Shown here in pieces: positions 23,305 to 36,000 of a stretch of DNA of 64,000 nucleotides (positions are counted from its first letter, which is position 1; the number at the start of each line of letters is the position of its first letter). The position numbers were made by a program, and so were the translations under genes. Location: assembly GCA_001466705.2 (NCBI GenBank), contig LATX02000240.1, positions 124,001-188,000 on the forward strand. Reading direction: 5' to 3'. This stretch comes from Moniliophthora roreri. Taxonomy: Eukaryota > Basidiomycota > Agaricomycetes > Agaricales > Marasmiaceae. The notes beneath the pieces are model-generated. The model was given only the letters and a program-made list of their open reading frames with translations, had not been told where the DNA came from and made no database searches.

Positions 23305-23918
23305 ATGTTCTCCAACGTGAACTCGTCCGCCCTGGAGGCATCTTCAACTTCCTCTCTTCCTCTTCCTCAAGCTGCAATTACTCAAACGGAACGCAGCTCA
23401 ACACCCTCGAGCTCGACCAGCCTCGGGTACAACTTTGACTTTTCCGCTTCTACGGAATCGCGACACGACAGACGCATCTCAGCTGAAGTCGATTTAGAGC
23501 TCGGTCTAGGCTCTTCTTCACCGGACGAACCTCTTCCATCATACGAGGAGCCGCCCGAATACACAACCAAGAACCAGGACCCGGCGACGCTCGCAATGTA
23601 TCTTTTCAAATTTGGGTTTTGTACGTGTTTTTCTTGTTTTTCAATCAATGAAACTCATTCCATCTTTTTCTAGTATTCCCACCATTCTGGATCCTCGGTG
23701 CATGCATACTCTTTACACCACTCCATGCACCCGATGCCGACCAGTCTACACCTAATGGATGGCTTCCGGAGAAGACGGAAGCAGAACGTGCTGCGATCAT
23801 CGCTACACTACGAAAAGCAGAGCTCAAGTGGGCGTGGAGATGTCTCTTCGCATTACTCACTGTCAGCCTGTTCGCAATCGCTGCCGGGGTCACCATCTGG
23901 GCCATTTTGCGCTCATAA
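23305..23918 (+). CDS. Small two-TM PY-motif protein, copy 3
   Basis: Exons 23305-23620 and 23674-23918, 186 residues. The start MFSNVNSS aligns with MSYTMNSS of copies 1 and 2, and the 53-base intron is at the same codon position. It has the same LPSYEEPPEY PY motif, FPPFWILGACILFTPL helix, EKTEAERAAII stretch and C-terminal helix. Insertions (an extra SS in ELGLGSSSPDEP) and many silent changes show that it is an older paralogue than the copy 1/2 pair. Its 3' neighbour is an SDR relic, mirrored by an intact SDR and a PY-gene relic at 30 kb. Confidence 0.85.
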
Positions 23919-24111
23919 CTCCCCGTTCTTCTCGAGTCCGCACCCATGATACCCCAGAACTACCTTGTCGTTCATTTACCTCGATACCCTTGCTGTAATA
24001 GCCTTCCAGCACGAATTTTATGTATAGTACGATAATATATGACACCACGAATTTGAATGTAGCTAAGTGGAATGATTCTCAATGATACGAGTCAAAAATC
24101 TGGATCCATAC

Positions 24112-24330
24112 CTAGGCCAATCTCGTCTCTTCCAGTGAATGCTTCCAGAACTTATCCACACCGTGTTCGTGCACCCCTCCAATGAGCACTGGCCTCCTGC
24201 AAGGGGCGTCGAAAATACTGGGCACCATTCTCTTCCAATAATGAAAAATGACGGCTTGAACGATTAAATGAAGTCCAGGAGAGGCTTCAGAAGTCGACGA
24301 GATAACTGAATTGCACAAGCCACGGCTTCA
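24112..24330 (-). pseudogene. SDR C-terminal remnant
   Basis: The minus strand encodes a decayed version of the last 70 residues of the SDR at 30,550-31,579. HEHGVDKFWKHSLEET aligns with HEHGVDKDRFWKHSLEET, and the upstream part is scrambled. The NAD-binding half is missing. Its position, tail to tail with the PY-motif gene, matches that of the intact SDR at 30.5 kb. Confidence 0.8.
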
Positions 24331-24479
24331 TACTCCATATAATGTAAATCACTGCTGTACACGTACATCTTCCGAACTAGTTCGACAAGCGGAAATTGAT
24401 CGCTCCATTTCGACTTTCTCTGCAGACACGTTGTCGAGTGCTGGACCGCCTAAAATCCAATGTGCGATGAAGGGTAAGT

Positions 24480-24690
24480 CATAACTAGTGAGCAGATTTA
24501 TATGTTAGGACACTGAAACACCACACACCATATGTAATCCTTATTTCCAGCCTCCGTTTTCTGCCAAAAGATACGGAAAGCTAGATATGGTTAAGAGACC
24601 ACAAAGCAAGCAAGCGAGCTGCCGACATAATCCCAAGCCAACTGACCAGGTAACCAAGGCAGAGAACGTTAGGAAATGTCTTCGGACCTC
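24480..24690 (-). pseudogene. UbiA C-terminal remnant
   Basis: The minus strand matches the helix after the second Asp-rich motif of the 3.3 and 20.7 kb copies (LVTWSVGLGL and LLAENGG). The catalytic motifs are absent, and it is a fragment only. Confidence 0.7.
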
Positions 24691-25393
24691 ACTGTGGTGC
24701 TCCATGTCTGAAGGGGGAGGGGAGATGTCAGTAGGTACTGTCCATATGAAGAGAGAAGTAGTGAATGGACCGTCCTTCGAGTGCAACAATGCCTCTTAGG
24801 TAACTCGGCCAATTGCCTGTTCCACGTCGATAAAGTGCGCGAGTGAATATGGGCAGAGGCGAAGAGCCTTGGGCCCCGACGACAACTCTCGACGTAGACG
24901 CGGTCAGCCGCGATAGGGCAAGTGGGCCCTATCGTGCAGGAAGCGGGTTGGAGGTGAGATTGAAACTGGGAAAGGGACAGGGTACGAGAAACTTTCAGAA
25001 GAGCTAGATAGATAGAAGGGAATGGAGGGACCACCGAGGCCGGGCTATCTCATCGAAAGCCCAGGTCGTTGATGGTGGTGGCGGAAAGAGAAGCGCGTAT
25101 CGAACCACGTGTTTGTCCTAATTTCTAAGGCAATGTTCTGCCTCTACCTCGTGCCTCGGCAACAACAGAACTGCTAACTGAAGTTGGTATTGTATAGCGT
25201 GATTCGACTTTGGATCCGATCTCTCCTGCTTTCATCGCGGAAAAATGGTGATATTCGGAAGGGGTCCGAGTCATTTTTCAAATCCACTTGAGCGCTTGAG
25301 CAGTCTCTGTAAGGGAAGGATATGACAAGGCCTTGGGTGGTGCGTTGATGAACTAAATAGCCGATGCCAATGTGTTTGCCGAGGAAAGAGGAA

Positions 25394-25843
25394 GGGCCTG
25401 TTTGGTGGCACCGGTAAGGAACCCGGACCTAGGTCTGGGTAGACCTTCCGTGATGTTACATGGGTTGTCACTAGATAGTCACAGACTCACCACGCTTATC
25501 ACGCTCCGTCCCATCTGCAGCTTTTTCCGCACACAAAACCAAGGCACAACGCAAACTTCATCATTGACAGACTTTTTGCAGCCCCAGATATGTCAAGATG
25601 TCTGGAATTGAGGTAGTAATAAACATGGTACGTGAATGTGGTAAACGAGGAAAATGAATGTGAGGGATAACGACTCACATTCACGAGGGGGCATGAACTG
25701 GGAAGAGAACGGTGCCGCCAAACAGAACTTCTTCACCCGGACACGGTGGATTATTCAGCACCGACGTTTACACGCACTGGACCAGCCGTACGGCTCAATT
25801 TTGGCGTGGTCCGGATTCCTTCCCGGTGCCCCCAAACAGGCCC
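25394..25843. mobile_element. MITE-like element, 36-bp TIRs
   Basis: The ends are inverted copies beginning GGGCCTGTTTGG, with three mismatches over 36 bases. The GGGCCTGTTTGG start is common among hAT-type terminal repeats. The 450-base interior has no transposase, and I could not find a clear target-site duplication. Confidence 0.65.
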
Positions 25844-26582
25844 TAAAATCTTGTACCTCGGTTCCAGCCGCGCTCGCAGTACGGAGAATCGGAGTTTAAA
25901 ACCGTCATCCTCCCGCTTTTTCAACCTGCCCAAACTGAACGGGTACAAGTCTACCAAAATGGTTGACAGGCTCATCCTTTATCTTTTACGCTGTCTTCTG
26001 CAGATGACCGCCCTATGGACGTTTCACACCTGGTCCGTTGATACCTGGGAGCCTTCGTGACTTGTTTACTTGCCGCTAGAGATGCTGAACCTCGCGGGCG
26101 AGCACGCATTTGAGGAAGAAGATGGTCCGGGGAGAATATCTTATCGAAGCGGATAGACGACGGCTTAGAAGACACCGAAACGAGTAGTCTTAGAAGGATT
26201 ATCCGAGGTTTTCCCGCATGGACCCACCGTTCCAAATCTATTTTTATCAGGAGGCCTTTGGACCCCGCGTTCTCGTGCGCTTTCACCTCATTTCAAATTT
26301 CTCCCCTTACCCGAGGCAAACACGCACCTCCTCTATGTCATGAAGAAGGCATGACATTCCTGGTCACCAACTCTGGAAGTATACTGCACAACAAAGTATA
26401 AACGTAAGGTCGCACTACCTCATGCCTTGTCTCCAATGCATCCGGAGCTCACGATGTTCTTCGGAACTCCAGCCTAGCCGTTCGTTGAATCCTCTGATGG
26501 CCTTACGGGAAGTTAATTGAAATAATTTGATATTTCTCTCAGAAAGTCGTCAGAATCGATCAAAAAAGTCATCCAGTAATAT

Positions 26583-26881
26583 CGGACGCAACCACCAGGG
26601 CAGTAGCACGCGTAAAGGCAGTAGAACAGCACCTGCAATTTCTTACCCTGGTCTCTGCCACATGTTGGCCTCATAGGTATGGATCCTGGGCTGCAAAGAT
26701 CTAGAAGAAATGCAGAGGCGTTTGACACCACCTTCAGGGAATGGCTGAGGACTATAGACATGGCGAGAGAGGGATACAGATGATTGAAAGGTCTGGTAGA
26801 AGCACATTTCGAAGATCGGATGCTGATGCCATGAGGCTGAAAGGCGTAGGTGCCGTCCTACTGCCTTGGTGGTTGCATCCG
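26583..26881. repeat. 299-bp inverted-repeat element
   Basis: CGGACGCAACCACCAGGGCA near 26,583 is matched in reverse complement at 26,854-26,881, with three mismatches over 28 bases. The interior does not code. It is probably another short non-autonomous element. Confidence 0.5.
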
Positions 26882-27833
26882 GTGTCGAGAGCGCAGCCGA
26901 CTTGCGCCAAAGGGCTCTAAAGCCATAATATTAACCCGAAGAAAAAAGTCAGGATCGCTCGATAACGGTAATAGCGGTAATGCGGCAACGGGGCACGAAA
27001 ACTTGTTGTATCCAGACGTGTTTTCGCGCCACCATATTGCACCCCCAATCCGAGGTGAATCACTGGCACCAGGCACGCATTCCTGTCGAAATGTACGTAA
27101 CGGATTTTCCCCCAAAAAGCGGCGTTTTGTCAACTCCTCGTCGTGTAAAGACCACACTGTCTTGCGCAAGTTTTGCTGCAATATTCAAAATTTTTGATGA
27201 CAGCAACTTGGTAAAGGTTTCTCTCGATTGCACTCCTTTCGCAAATTAACCATACGCGCTGATAGGACGTGCTCAGGTTATGTTACTCTGGAGTGGCAAG
27301 TCACACACCCCAGAACCTGACAGCGACTTTGTTAGTTCCGAGTTTACGAGGATCTGCCAATTTTTTTCTTTATGCGGAAGGTATAACTGGGTGGGAAAGC
27401 TGTGTTCTGATAGATGGGGTCGATAGATCGTTTTCTTTGGCTCGCTTCGGCACGTTCAGCTTTGCTCTCATTACGATCAGCCCCAGAAATTCCAAGCTTC
27501 CGCAAACCATAACGCCAGAAACGAACTCGTAATCGCCATCGGACCCTGGTGGCCCACTGCGGCAAGTCAATAACCTCTCTGGAGCATGACAATCCGTTAC
27601 CACTTGCAGAAGTTTCGAAGAGGTCCGATTTCGCTGACTGGGGATCATATCGAACCACGAGGCCGTCAAGTGAATTCATACATAGGTGCTTGATAGGCAC
27701 GGCAGCGTAGCTCGGACCGAATCGATTAAAAGCAAAACATATCTCGGGAACTTGTAATTCGGTGCTCAAATATGCTGCTCCTTCTGTTCTCTTATTTATA
27801 CCACTCGTCGTTCTCTTCAGATTTTACCCTCAC

Positions 27834-29962
27834 ATGGACGTCTTGACTACTGCTAAGGATTACCGTCAAATGTATCCCCACGCTCTCATTGGTGGTCCAA
27901 TGGCGCACACCTTACTTGCATTTTTGGCTTTCTTTGCATTCCTCTACGTCAAGTCATTAGAAGGTAGATTGCCTCCCAGTCCCGGTCGAGCGTTCCCCAT
28001 CATCGGCCATCTCATGGTTGCACCCAAGTCAGATCCCTGGGTGACTCTCACAAAGTGGTCGAGGCAGCTTGGTATGCATGTAGCTTATATGGCAATGACT
28101 TCTTTGACAGAGTGATCTCTAGGCCCAATTTTTCATATCAATCTTGCCGGGCAACTTGTTGTAGTACTTGGCACTCATAAAGCAGCTGCTGACCTTCTGG
28201 ACCGTCGTTCAGGTAAGTTTGCATTTCACTCCTATCCGAGTCATCTCAAGCCGCTGTAAGTGATGTACTCGGATCGTCCACGGAACATCGTACCCAATCT
28301 TTTTTGCGGGGGTTTGGTTTTTGCTTTCATATCCTACAATGAAGTATGGAAGCGCATGCGTAGGGCGTCTCACGAGTAAGTTTCATCATATGCCAACTTT
28401 ACATTTTACTGATGTCTTCAGAGCTTTGAACTCGACGATATCAAAGAAATACCGCAACAATCAGCAGACCGAGTCTTACCTTCTCGCATCCCAGTTATTG
28501 GAGAAACCAGAAGGTTGGGACAACCATCTACGACGGGCAGGTAGTTCTATCGCACGTTCAATAATATATGGCCTTCCCCCAATGCTTCAATCCACAAACC
28601 CCGACATCGAACGCGTTAATCACTTTGTGGAGCGAGCCACATCTGCTGCTGTGCCTGGGGCATACTGGGTGGAATATTTCACCTGGATGGAACATCTTCC
28701 TCGATGGATGTGCGCCTGGAGACGGTATGCTGAAGATTGGTTCAATAGGGACTCTGCACTGTTTGAGAAGTTGTTCTCGGACGTTGAGATGCGTATGGTG
28801 AGCCTCCGTGCATAAATAACTACCTCCTCGTATTTGATCCTGATGTGAGATAATTTAGCACAAAGGAGATCAAGCCGGGACTAGTATAATGGCTAACATC
28901 ATCGAGAAGGAAAGCAAGTTTGGTATGAGTGATAGAGAGGCCGCTTGGTGTGCTGCTACGCTTTAGTGCGTGACGTTCCTGCGCTACCTCAAACCTGTTG
29001 ATGCTAAATGCCCTTACAGTGCAGCAGGAGCAGAAACAGTAAGGATTCTATTCTATTTTATTTCTTTTGTGTACCCGCCAATTATATAACAGACGGCTGG
29101 ACAAATGGCCTGGGTTGTCATGAGTATGGTCCTGTACCCAGAGGTACAGAAGAAGGCACAGGCGGAACTAGATCGAGTCATAGGTCGAGATCGTTTGCCG
29201 TCTTTCCAAGATGAGGACAATCTGCCATTTACCCGTGCAATTGTCAGAGAGGTCTTGCGGTGGAGAGGTGTAGGTCCACTCGGTGAGCCTATGCGCCTCT
29301 AGATTTAACGCTGCTGACCATATTCAAGGCATTCCTCACAAATTGAACCAGGACGACGTTTACGACTGTGGATCAAAAACCTACTATTTACCGAAAGATA
29401 CGATTGTGATTGCTAATGCGTGGTACATTATAAACTATTGCCCAAGGCAATTTTCGCGCTCACGTCTCATTTAGGGCCATGAATCATGATCCTGATGTTT
29501 GGGGGCCTGATGCAGACGATTTCAACCCAGAAAGGCATCTTGATTCTAGTGGCCAACTTAAGCCTGCGCTACGTGATACTCACGACGAGTCCCATGTAAC
29601 CTTCGGCTACGGTCGCCGGTGTGTCTATTCTGTTCAAGTTCCTGTCCTATCACAAACTGATTTCTAAATGCTGCATGCATAGTATATGTGTCGGTCGTCA
29701 TGTCGCAAATGCCTCCCTATTCATTCAGACTGCGTGCATTCTATGGGCATTCAATTTTTCTCCCTGCAACAACGGCGAGGGTGTTCCCGATCCGGACAAG
29801 TTTGTGGATAATGGCCTAATTGTGTACGTCTAATCCATCTTTATCCATTGATTTATGTCAACTTTTTTCTTCAGTCGACCAGAACACTTCGGCTGTGCTA
29901 TCGAGCCACGATTCGAAAGTGTTGGTGAAGTCATTCTTCAGACTCTGGAATCCGGAGATTAA
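27834..29962 (+). CDS. Cytochrome P450 monooxygenase
   Basis: Eleven exons (27834-28071, 28123-28212, 28261-28375, 28422-28797, 28859-28965, 29020-29038, 29093-29282, 29329-29422, 29475-29618, 29683-29823, 29875-29962) give 533 residues. Starting at the in-frame ATG at 27,900 gives 511 residues and a more typical P450 N-terminus, a membrane anchor followed by LPPSPG. The I-helix motif is AAGAET, the ExxR motif is EVLR, and the heme loop is FGYGRRICVG with the Cys ligand. Exon 6 is only 19 bases. Sequence style resembles fungal O-methylsterigmatocystin-oxidoreductase-like P450s that act in secondary metabolism; the substrate is unknown. It is convergent with the SDR gene. Confidence 0.93.
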
Positions 29963-30184
29963 GAGCCTGAGGCATAGTTGTTCCTGAATGGTCAGATGTT
30001 ACAACTTTAGGGTTTTTGCCCATTTTCAACTTCTCTGTATGGTATTTTCTCATTTCCGTAGCTACATGTTCTAATAAACCTAGAGTTTCCGGCGAGACGA
30101 GATGAGCTAGTCCGAAAAAAATTCACATATAACGGCAAAAAGTGGTCAGCGCTGGTGATACAGCAGTGGACTCTGATGCGATAG

Positions 30185-30500
30185 GTGAAGAAAACGAGGG
30201 TCGGTGCATGTATACTCTTCATACTTCTCCATGCCCCAGATCCCAACTTCGTGTCTACACTCATGCCTGGCTTCCGCAAGGGAGAACTCGCCGTTTTCAC
30301 CGGCACGCAACGAAACAAGTGGGTGTGGTGTCTCTTTGCATTGATCACTGTTGGCCTATTCACAATTACTGCTGAGGTCATCATCTAACCCGTTTTGCGC
30401 TTATAACTCCCCGTTCATCCTTTTTGCGGCTCGATTTCGCATCCGCAATACTTCAGAATTATCTTGTCGTTCATTCATCTCTATACTCCTCTATGATACG
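30185..30500 (+). pseudogene. PY-motif protein 3' remnant
   Basis: This aligns with the second exon and 3' flank of PY-motif copy 3 (23.7-24.0 kb): a CTCCATGCCCCAGATCC stretch, the ACAAGTGGGTGTGGTGTCTC helix start, and TTATAACTCCCCGTTC just after the old stop. Frameshifts and substitutions have destroyed the frame, and exon 1 with the PY motif is gone. Confidence 0.75.
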
Positions 30501-30549
30501 ATAGCCTATGAAACTACGAATTTGCGTGAGCCCAAAATTGAAACCGAAC

Positions 30550-31579
30550 CTAGACCGATCTCGTTTCCTCCAGTGAATGCTTCCAAAACCTGTCCTTATC
30601 CACTCCGTGTTCGTGCAACCCAATCTCCTTGCCATAATTATTCCTCCAATGAGCGCCAGCCTCTCCAACAAAGAGCGCACGGAGAAAATACTCGGCGCTA
30701 TCCTCTACCGCCATTGAGAAGAACAACCAAATGAAGGACAGGAGAGGATTGAGCCACTTCAAAAACCAATGAGAGAAAAACATGGCTTCATTGAACTGTG
30801 GTGTTCGCACAAACCACGGGTTCATGTGTGTAAACGCGATCCCAGGTTCTCTCTTCGCGAAACCCTTGAAAACACAGTGTTCAAGTCAGTTTTAGAGATC
30901 GTAAATATCGGAATTAAGAACTCACCTCGATGGCTAGGTCATTATAGACCGCACTGACAGAAGCTGCACGAAACCCTGGCCCGTTCTTGTTTTCCTTGTA
31001 TCCGAAATCCTCTTTCGGAATGCAAGGCCACCTGACTCCAGCTCCTAGTACCGACAGCACCTTCGCGTCCTCCCCTGCATCCCTAGCAGCACGTAGCAGA
31101 GGCAGAGTCTCCATTATGAATTTAAACCGGTGGTAGTACCTCAGTGCAAGCTGATGGTCAATCCCTTCCTCGGTATCGTTCCTTCTGTTTCGAAGACTGC
31201 CGTACCCGGCCGACATAAAGAGAAAGTTGATACGAGGCGGGTTGTTGCCCACAAGTTTTTGGACTAGAAGACGCTCAAGCTCACGTACAGCAGCTGAGAC
31301 GTTCTTCATCAGTGCAACGTCGCATTGGATGAATTCCCGGACGACGTTCTGTTTGCTGGGATCGAGAGGTCGAACCATAGAGTCCAAAATCCTCTTCGCG
31401 GAATCTCCATTGCGAGCAATGATGATGATATGGACGTTTCCATTTGTATATTGAGCAAGCGCTTCGGCCGTATGTTGACCGATTCCACTGGTACCGCCGA
31501 CGAAGACGGCGATAGGAGTGTAGTTGAATTGAGAGCCGATACGAGCGTTGAATGATTTGGCTTGTGAGAGGCTAGACAT
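30550..31579 (-). CDS. Short-chain dehydrogenase/reductase
   Basis: Exons 31579-30926 and 30864-30550 give 322 residues. The N-terminal Rossmann motif is VGGTSGIGQHTAEAL, followed by NVHIIIIARNG; NAD(P)H is the expected cofactor. The active-site region reads EEGIDHQLALRYYHRFKF, with a Tyr followed three residues later by an Arg-Phe pair as in the retinol-dehydrogenase-like fungal SDRs; the classic YxxxK is not evident. An upstream in-frame ATG at 31,627 would add 16 residues. The substrate is unknown. Tail-to-tail position with a P450, and UbiA relics in the region, suggest a former terpenoid or lipid modification cluster. Confidence 0.88.
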
Positions 31580-33090
31580 GACTGTTGTGAGGTAGCATCG
31601 CCCGTGGCGAGGTGCATATAAGTTCACGATGAGGAGGACGCGTCATGAAGATGCCATCGGGATTTCCGAGCCCGGCTGTGGAATCAATTGATTTGATTCA
31701 GATCAGTATCAGTTTTCGATGCGTTAATTTCCAAGTGCCTCACCTAGCTTGGTAGCTTGGAGTAGGAATGTGCAGATGAGAGTTCAGGACGAGTTGAGTG
31801 GGAAAGGATTATCTGGGCTTGGGAATTCTCAGACTCGTCCCCAAATTACGATCTGGAGTGGGGTTGGGCCCCTAATCCCACTGAATCGGATCTGAGCGCT
31901 GAGCTTCTGGGTCTCGAACTGTTCCCCTCTCAAGGCTCACAATTCTCTAGTTGCGCTGGGCATGCGAGCTCAAGTCGGAGATGGCGTGCTTTGGCCAGGG
32001 TTCTTTTGACTTCTGATTTCAACATGTACAGGTGATCTGCTTGATATTCAGTTTAGCTTTACTTAGTAAACCGTTTCGCATGGATACGTAGACCTTTGGC
32101 CGAGCTCCTGGGTAAAGGTTGATGCTCAATTCTAATCATAGACATGATGATTCAATCCAGGATATCACTAGTCGAAGATCCCCCTCACATGAGTACCATA
32201 ATCGTGTCAGTAGTTTCGACTTGGTAGCAATTCGAATTCCTCACTGCGATTCACGGTGTCTGCATTAACTTTATGCAGCATCGCTACCCGTCCCCTCGCT
32301 TTTTTAGCGGGCATATGACAAGTTACACGACATCAACGATGATCATTTAGCCGGCGAGAAGAGTGCACGCCTGTCAGATGTCATGACACGGCTAGCAGCA
32401 AACGTGTACACAGAGCTCTCTCTAGTACTCTCGGAATACCCTCGGGAGGGTGCACTTGGTCACCGTATGGAATACAAAAAAGTCCCCGAAGCCTGACCGT
32501 TGCCCTTGTCCGCTTAGACACTGCATCACGTTCGCAGAACGTCCCGTCTCGCCATGGTCCTGTATTCCGTGCTCGCTGTCCAACAGCTTTGCCAGATTGC
32601 CGCGTTCCGGCGGTTGCATGCAAATGAATTACAGGCAAGGTATGACGTCAATGCCGGGAAAAAAAAAAGTGCTTCCGGTGTTACTCCTGGGCCTTGGAAA
32701 GAGAGTCTGGACTCTGTATCCGCCTTTTTCGTAGATGTGGGGTGTTTCTCCGCCAAGAATTTGGGCTTCTTTACCTGCTCGCGCAGGGCGAGAGATGCAT
32801 ATTTTTTGACTACAAGTGTCGTGGCTTATTTACAGGAAGAATTCAGCGGACAAGTTCGAGTCGCACAGGAAAGAAACCTGAACAAAGTCCGATACAAGTC
32901 GCTTGATCGGTCTAAATTTACCCACGGCATCATTTTCGTCCCTCTCACCATCTTTCACATCTTCATCGTCGACAGTGGCACGGTTTAAACCCCCAGGGGC
33001 CTTTCAATGCACCCTTGGTTGGTGGGATCCCTGTCTGGTGGTTCATCTACAACCAAATGCGACGTACAAGTCAATACGTCTTCACCAAAG
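31580..33090. other. Intergenic, promoters of SDR and histidine kinase
   Basis: No supported gene in 1.5 kb between two divergently transcribed genes. Confidence 0.5.
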
Positions 33091-36000
33091 ATGGATTCCC
33101 AATCGCAGAAAAGACAAAATGACCTCGAGAAACTACCCCCTCCCGTCACGTCGCATTCTACATCTAGTCGTCGCTCAAAACGCCCACTCAGGTCGAGAAC
33201 CATGTCTCTGTGGTATGGATTTATCAGGCGACTCCGAGCAGATGACCTCTCGCCGTCATCATCCAACACCGCGCCTGAAGAGCCACTTGCTGAAGAAGTA
33301 GAAGACGACTGGAAAGAAACGACGGAAGCTGGGCGAACAGAGAAGGTTGTAGTAGATCAGTCGTGGGCGAGCGGTCGGAGTGGTAGCAAAATGTTTGAAA
33401 GCAGCGCTAGTTCGGATCAGGACCCAGTCGTGGATATCAAATCCGGCGGAACGCCTCCAGGGATTCTTTTGCCGGTGCACGACAAGGATAGTTCGGTCGT
33501 CAGACACGGGTTTTGGAGTCTCGCGACACCTCTCGTTCAAATCCGGTATCGATTATGGCCTGCGGTGGTGGAATTCTTCTTTCCCCGGCCATTCGAAGGT
33601 TCGGCTGAAAACCAATTTAGAAGTGTACGTGTCAGTCTCACTGTTTAGAGTTTACACTCTCACGATGGCACCGCGTTCTTCAGGAGGATTGGCAATCCAA
33701 GAAAAAACTTGCATTAATTGCTTCGCTATGGTTCGTCATAAACTGGGGACTCGGACTTTGGTTTGTACCTCGGCCATTGACAGTGTTAGACCAAGTCCTC
33801 TATTACGGAGTATGTGCATCCTTCAACCCGTGCCGTGCTGGGCTAATTTTGGCGTGTAGATGGGTCCTGCACTGACCGCACCTATCTTGTGAGTGTTATA
33901 CATCTCATCTCTGCGCCGTACCTGATTCATTGAAATAGTTTTATGGTTATGTTTGATTTTCCTCGCAAAGGTGCATTTCTCTACCAATCGTTTCTCGGGG
34001 TCATGGTTTGGATATGGTACGTTTGTCCTGTCATGCGCCTAGTGTACGTACTGATCCTTTGCCCAGGGCTTTCCAAATTATTATTATTATGTATGTCTTT
34101 TCGCGTCTACTGATACATGTTATTAATGCCTTTTCATTAGGTATGGATGTGGTCTCTACAGCGATAGTCACACTTTTCTCGCCTGCCCGAAGGAGAGAGA
34201 CTTCATTGGAATTTTTTATTATACCACTGCGCCGCCGACAATCGGAATGTTTGCCTTGAAGATGAACAGGTTGACAGCTTTCCTGGGAGCCGCGAGCTTC
34301 TTTGTTGTGTAATGGATTTTCTCTTCAGGTTTTCCCTCTCTCACACTCAACTGACTTTTCTCACCCAGATCTTGTTCGTTAATGATACCTGACCGTGACA
34401 CGTGGGTACGATGTGAGTGAATATGGCCTCTGATTTTTGCCTCGCTAATCGTCTTTGTTTAGCGATGATTAACTTTGCCGTTTATCATGCCGTCCTGCTC
34501 TACGTTCACAACATCATCGAGAAGGTGTGATCACTGTCTAGTTGGGTGTTAGGATTCCATAGCTAATTTGCTTCAGAATGAACGCAGGATGTTTTCTCTT
34601 CGCATGCAAGTCAAAACGCAGTTCAAGGTATGCTTATAACGTTGAATTGTGTCGATAATGACTCATCTTCCTTCGTTAGGCTACTCAAAGAGCTCAAATG
34701 AGTGAGCGCAAGACGGCAGAATCGAAGTACCGTTTGACCTCGTAAGGCTATCACGGTGTAGCACTTTGGCCAGTACCTCACTTCTATTGCCTAACAGATA
34801 CGTCTTCCACGAGGTTCGAGTACCTCTGAATACTGCACGTACGTCATTCATTTAAGTGCCATCGATTACTACTCATCAAGATTGTACAGTTCTCGCCGTC
34901 CAGAACATGGCAGCCTCAGAAACCCTATCCCACGAGATCGATGACGAATTCGACGCTCTTAAGGGTAGCTTGCAAATGATGGCGCAGGGTACGTTTGTTC
35001 GGCAATTAGGCCTTCGCTATCCTTGTTAACCCCGAGATTTTACAGTACTTAACGATGTCCTAGACTTGTGAGGTCATATCGTCTATTTTGACGTCAAATC
35101 ACTGAGCTCTATTTGACAGCAACAAAATGGATTCTGGACAATTCGAGCTTGTCAACAAGGTATGTCATCACACTGAGCGAAGCTTCTTCATCAACTCATG
35201 CCCCGGTCACTAGCCCTACGTATTCCATCAAGCTATGCGGTCCCTTTTCTTGACTATAAGGATGAACACCGATGCAAAGAAGCTCAAGCTTATCACTGAC
35301 CTGGATCCCAAGATTGACTTGGTTGGTTCCTTGAAAGCTTGTTCGATTGGTGATTAATTGTGAATGTGAAATAGGTTGCTCGACGTGCCGCATACGAGGC
35401 GATGGACGAAAAGGAGGAGGCAATAGCGAGACATCTCCATGAGCATCCGGATGTCGACGGAGTGGTCATTGGTGACGAGGCAAGGTTCAGGCAAATAGTC
35501 AACAATCTCGCCAGGTCAGTAATAATGATGCCCTTCAATTTACGCTAAAGCTGATTTCGTCATGTCAGCAATGCCTGCAAATTCACCTCCGAAGGAGGTA
35601 CGGTGTCAATATCTACCCGGCTCATCTTACCTTTAGTCGGACCTGACGGGAAACCTGTACCTGATGGACCAAAGGATGCAATGACAGCATTGTCTGCTTC
35701 CCGACTTGCTCAACACAATATCATTCACGGTGCAAGGGATAAAACGGACCCGCCGCCTACAGTCCTTGTTCGAATTGAGGTCTCGGATACTGGGTGTGGA
35801 ATTGAAGCTTCTGAGCTCGCTCGTGGCAAGCTGTTCTGTGAGTGTAGACCTGATTCTCGTGCCATTTTCCCAACCAATCGATCATTCAGCTGCTTTCAAC
35901 CAAACTGAGCAAGGGCGACAGCAAGGGGGGAAGGGTACCGGCCTCGGATTAGCATTGGTTAGGAACATTGTCAAGCTCAGCGGGGGAAGACTGGGGGTTA

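Larger units (their letters stand above)
24691..27833. other. Gene-poor region with MITE-like repeats
   Basis: About 3.1 kb without a supported gene. Frames are short and unrelated to known motifs. It contains the inverted-repeat elements at 25,394-25,843 and 26,583-26,881. The last few hundred bases are presumably the P450 promoter. Confidence 0.5.

Noticed and set aside
23255..23325. Upstream ORF overlapping the start of the PY-motif genes in all three promoters
   Set aside because: The upstream ATG lies only about 27 bases after the TATA box, so it is probably at or before the transcription start and not in the mRNA.
27762..27833. Upstream extension of the P450 frame from a GTG
   Set aside because: Nuclear fungal genes normally use ATG. 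In-frame ATGs at 27,834 and 27,900 exist, and the latter gives a standard P450 N-terminus.
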